NCBI RefSeq assembly: GCF_965228935.1
Contig: NZ_OZ245846.1
Coordinates: forward strand, 434,001-498,000
Direction of reading: 5' to 3'
Length of the DNA stretch: 64,000 nt
From: Ulvibacterium sp965228935
Lineage (GTDB): Bacteria; Bacteroidota; Bacteroidia; Flavobacteriales; Flavobacteriaceae
Positions 62,043 to 64,000 of this stretch are shown one piece after another. Both the position numbers and the translations under genes were made by a program. Below the pieces are notes generated by a model, which searched no databases, was not told the origin of the DNA, and was given only the letters and a program-made list of their open reading frames with translations. The first letter of the stretch is position 1. The number at the start of each line of letters is the position of its first letter.

Positions 62043-62071
62043 AGTCATTCAATAATCCGAAATTTTTTCTT

Positions 62072-62110
62072 AAAGTCTCTAATTCAGGGTTAGGGACTTT
62101 TTAATATTTT
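62072..62110 (+). terminator. terminator after peptide gene
   Basis: AAAGTCTCTAA (62072-62082) pairs with TTAGGGACTTT (62090-62100; one T-G pair) around a 7-base loop, followed by a T-rich tract. It ends the short peptide transcript and lets only part of it continue into the peptidase gene. Confidence 0.8.
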
Positions 62111-62115
62111 CCTAA

Positions 62116-64000
62116 ATGCATAAGAATTTTAATTATTGTTCTTTATACCTTTTTTTCATTTGCGTAGGATGCCATGATTTCAACGAAAGAATTGATTATC
62201 CAAAAATTAAGAATGTTGAAAAGAAAGAGAATCATTTTGGTATTTCCTATGTTAATAAATTTGATAATCTAGAAAATATAAATACTAAAGAAGCTCTGGA
62301 CTGGTACCATGCTCAGGATTCATTGGCGGAATCCTATTTCTACGAAAGTCAGGCATTTGGTCAAACATATGAACTTTATGAGAACCTTGAAAATAGAGAG
62401 TCCAATTCAGCAAGCAGCGTAGCTTACAATGAGTCCGGACTAACATTTTATTTATCTTCATTTGATGGAGGGAATGTAAGAGCTCTGTTTAAAAAGCTAA
62501 ATAATAACTCATCTGGTGAGAAGCTATTCAATCCGAAAAGTTATGGTGATGGTGCTTATGATATAGAATATTTTAAAGCCTCCTATGATGGTAATTATGT
62601 TGCCATTGCAATGGGCAAGCCGGAAAACTTTTTTAACGAAATTATTTTACTTGATTGTCAAAAAAAGGAAATAATAGGGACTCCTATTTTAAATGCCAAG
62701 CCTAATAAGGCAGGTGGAATAGTATGGTCTCCAGATAATAAATGTATAATTTATATAGCCTATCCCAATACCGGAGAAAACAAAAATGATAGGAATAGTT
62801 TTACGGCAATGTATTGCGTGGACAATATTGACGAAGCTCCAATAAGTATCCTTAAAAATGGAATTAACGGAATTGTATTAAATGATGAATATTATCCTGT
62901 TCCAAAATTCAGTTCCGAAAAAAGCAATTACATATTTGTTTACCTAGGAAATGCATCAAATCATTGGGATTGCTATTACTTACCCTCAGAAAAATTCCTG
63001 AATGGAAACTATGACTGGAAATTGTTATTCACAGAAAATGACAAAGTTCTATTTGATTACGGCATGGAAAGGAATCATATATACTACTATAAAAGAATAA
63101 ACGGGGATAATATTGAGCTTTGTGCTATGAACCTTCAAACCCCGGATTTCAACAATCCACGGATTTTGGCAAAAGGAAAGGGATCTGACCAAATAGATGA
63201 TTTTATAGTATTAAGGGATAACATCTTTTATTCCATTTCCTCCAACGGTATTTCGGAAACCCTCTATAAATATGTCGAGAATAAAGAACCAATAAAGATC
63301 AAACTTCCTTTTGAAGCAGGAAATATATCTTTTGACTTTCGTTCGCCTTATGAAAATGACTTGTGGGTGAAATTATCTGGATGGACATCCAACCCAAGGG
63401 ATTATTATTTAGACCAAAATGGAAAATTTGAATTTGTGGAATTAGGTATGTGGCCAGATTATCCAGAATTTGGCAATATCATGAGCGAGGTCGTTGAAGT
63501 AATATCCCACGATGGAATCAAAATACCCTTAAGTATTGTAAGAAGAAAAGACCACAGGTTTAATGCTGAATCTATGGGCATAATTACGGCATATGGAGCC
63601 TACGGAATGTCAGAAACCCCATGGTTCCACTCTCCCATAGCAAATTTCGTAAACAAAGGAAATATATATGCCACGGCTCATGTTCGAGGTGGGGGTGAAA
63701 AGGGGCCATCCTGGCACAATGCGGGAATGAAGACTACCAAAAAAAATTCTTGGAAAGATTTAATCGCCTGTAGTGAGTATCTTATAGAAAAAGGTTATGT
63801 CAATAAAAATAAACTAGGCTTGAATGTAAACAGTGCTGGCGGAATTACTGGAGCTATGGCCATAAACGAAAGACCAGATCTGTACGGTGTATTTACCGCT
63901 GTCGCGCCCTCTCTAAATCCAATTAGAACAGAATATTTTGAAGATTTTGACGATTCAGATAACATATTTGAGTTCGGTACGATAAAAGAGCTTCAAAGTT
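62116..64000 (+). CDS. S9A prolyl-oligopeptidase-like lipoprotein (partial, runs off window)
   Basis: An open frame of 628 codons without stop continues beyond the window. The N-terminus is a lipoprotein signal (YLFFICVGC, Cys19). Residues about 25-80 (DWYHAQDSLAESYFYESQ split) match the start of prolyl oligopeptidases; a seven-blade propeller region follows (WSPDNKCIIYIAYPNTGENK); the hydrolase domain has ITAYGAYGMSETPWF, ATAHVRGGGEKGPSWHNAGM, DLIACSEYLIEKGYVNK and the nucleophile elbow NVNSAGGITG with Ser573. The elbow begins with Asn rather than the usual Gly (GGSxGG). The Asp and His of the triad would be beyond the edge. It is probably anchored in the periplasm or at the surface, where it could trim or degrade the neighbouring peptide. 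Confidence 0.85.
   Translation, partial: MHKNFNYCSLYLFFICVGCHDFNERIDYPKIKNVEKKENHFGISYVNKFDNLENINTKEALDWYHAQDSLAESYFYESQAFGQTYELYENLENRESNSASSVAYNESGLTFYLSSFDGGNVRALFKKLNNNSSGEKLFNPKSYGDGAYDIEYFKASYDGNYVAIAMGKPENFFNEIILLDCQKKEIIGTPILNAKPNKAGGIVWSPDNKCIIYIAYPNTGENKNDRNSFTAMYCVDNIDEAPISILKNGINGIVLNDEYYPVPKFSSEKSNYIFVYLGNASNHWDCYYLPSEKFLNGNYDWKLLFTENDKVLFDYGMERNHIYYYKRINGDNIELCAMNLQTPDFNNPRILAKGKGSDQIDDFIVLRDNIFYSISSNGISETLYKYVENKEPIKIKLPFEAGNISFDFRSPYENDLWVKLSGWTSNPRDYYLDQNGKFEFVELGMWPDYPEFGNIMSEVVEVISHDGIKIPLSIVRRKDHRFNAESMGIITAYGAYGMSETPWFHSPIANFVNKGNIYATAHVRGGGEKGPSWHNAGMKTTKKNSWKDLIACSEYLIEKGYVNKNKLGLNVNSAGGITGAMAINERPDLYGVFTAVAPSLNPIRTEYFEDFDDSDNIFEFGTIKELQS

Noticed and set aside
1..64000. 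CRISPR array, rRNA, tRNA or insertion sequence
   Set aside because: No regularly spaced repeats, no rRNA-like or cloverleaf sequence and no transposase were recognised by reading; a tRNA or covariance-model scan was not possible.

Overview
The window is from a Bacteroidota chromosome, most likely a marine member of the Flavobacteriaceae; the genus cannot be fixed from sequence alone. The evidence is a FecI/FecR sigma/anti-sigma pair driving a SusC/SusD outer-membrane importer, promoters of the Flavobacteria type (TTG, about 17-20 bases, TAnnTTTG), TPR-membrane-AraC and HTH-membrane hybrid regulators, RprX/RprY-like signalling, and a Bacteroidota-type (TraE-TraN) conjugation apparatus.

Region 1 (about 0-12.1 kb): the end of an NTF2-like gene, an AraC regulator, a divergent FecI-type sigma factor and FecR anti-sigma factor, then susC, susD, a polysaccharide pyruvyl transferase homologue with a Tat-like/lipoprotein N-terminus, and a CstA-family carrier (a family that transports pyruvate or peptides). 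Read together this looks like a TonB-dependent uptake locus, possibly with a pyruvate or pyruvylated-glycan theme; the substrate is inference. Region 2 (12.3-16.5 kb, minus strand): an ArsR-led operon with an SRPBCC protein, two alpha/beta hydrolases, a DUF1801 protein and an NmrA-like NAD(P)-binding protein. A 12-bp palindrome at the arsR promoter recurs upstream of cstA.

Region 3 (16.7-30.3 kb): a divergent pair (secreted LamG/DUF3471-like protein and a membrane-anchored HTH protein with a lectin-like outer domain), a serine hydrolase, an AraC regulator, a methyltransferase/VOC pair, a TetR-led operon (DinB pseudogene, ogt, PEP mutase-like, GNAT, SnoaL-like) with two matching palindromic operators, and a two-component system. 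Region 4 (30.5-42.2 kb): an outer-membrane barrel protein and a DoxX-like protein, a multiply broken cation transporter, a PadR regulator with 22-bp direct repeats beside an FtsX-type permease broken by one in-frame TGA, an intact FtsX permease, a serine hydrolase, and an ECF sigma factor fused to a membrane anchor and an outer domain.

Region 5 (about 42.6-59.7 kb): a conjugative element module. It starts near a 140-bp imperfect palindrome, then ssb, a RadC-like gene, a candidate oriT, mobilisation genes (BfmA/BtgA-like, DUF5712-like relaxase), a coupling ATPase, three AT-rich unknown membrane-protein genes (cargo), the minus-strand traE-F-G-I-J-K-M-N operon, a cell-wall amidase, and an EEP-fold/HTH pair. 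No integrase is visible, so the element probably continues outside the window. Region 6 (60.1-64 kb): a TPR-membrane-AraC regulator, a 37-residue double-glycine peptide gene with its own promoter and terminator, and an S9 prolyl-oligopeptidase-like lipoprotein that runs off the window. This is the best candidate here for an undescribed peptide-signalling or peptide-maturation system.

No rRNA, tRNA, CRISPR array or insertion sequence was recognised.
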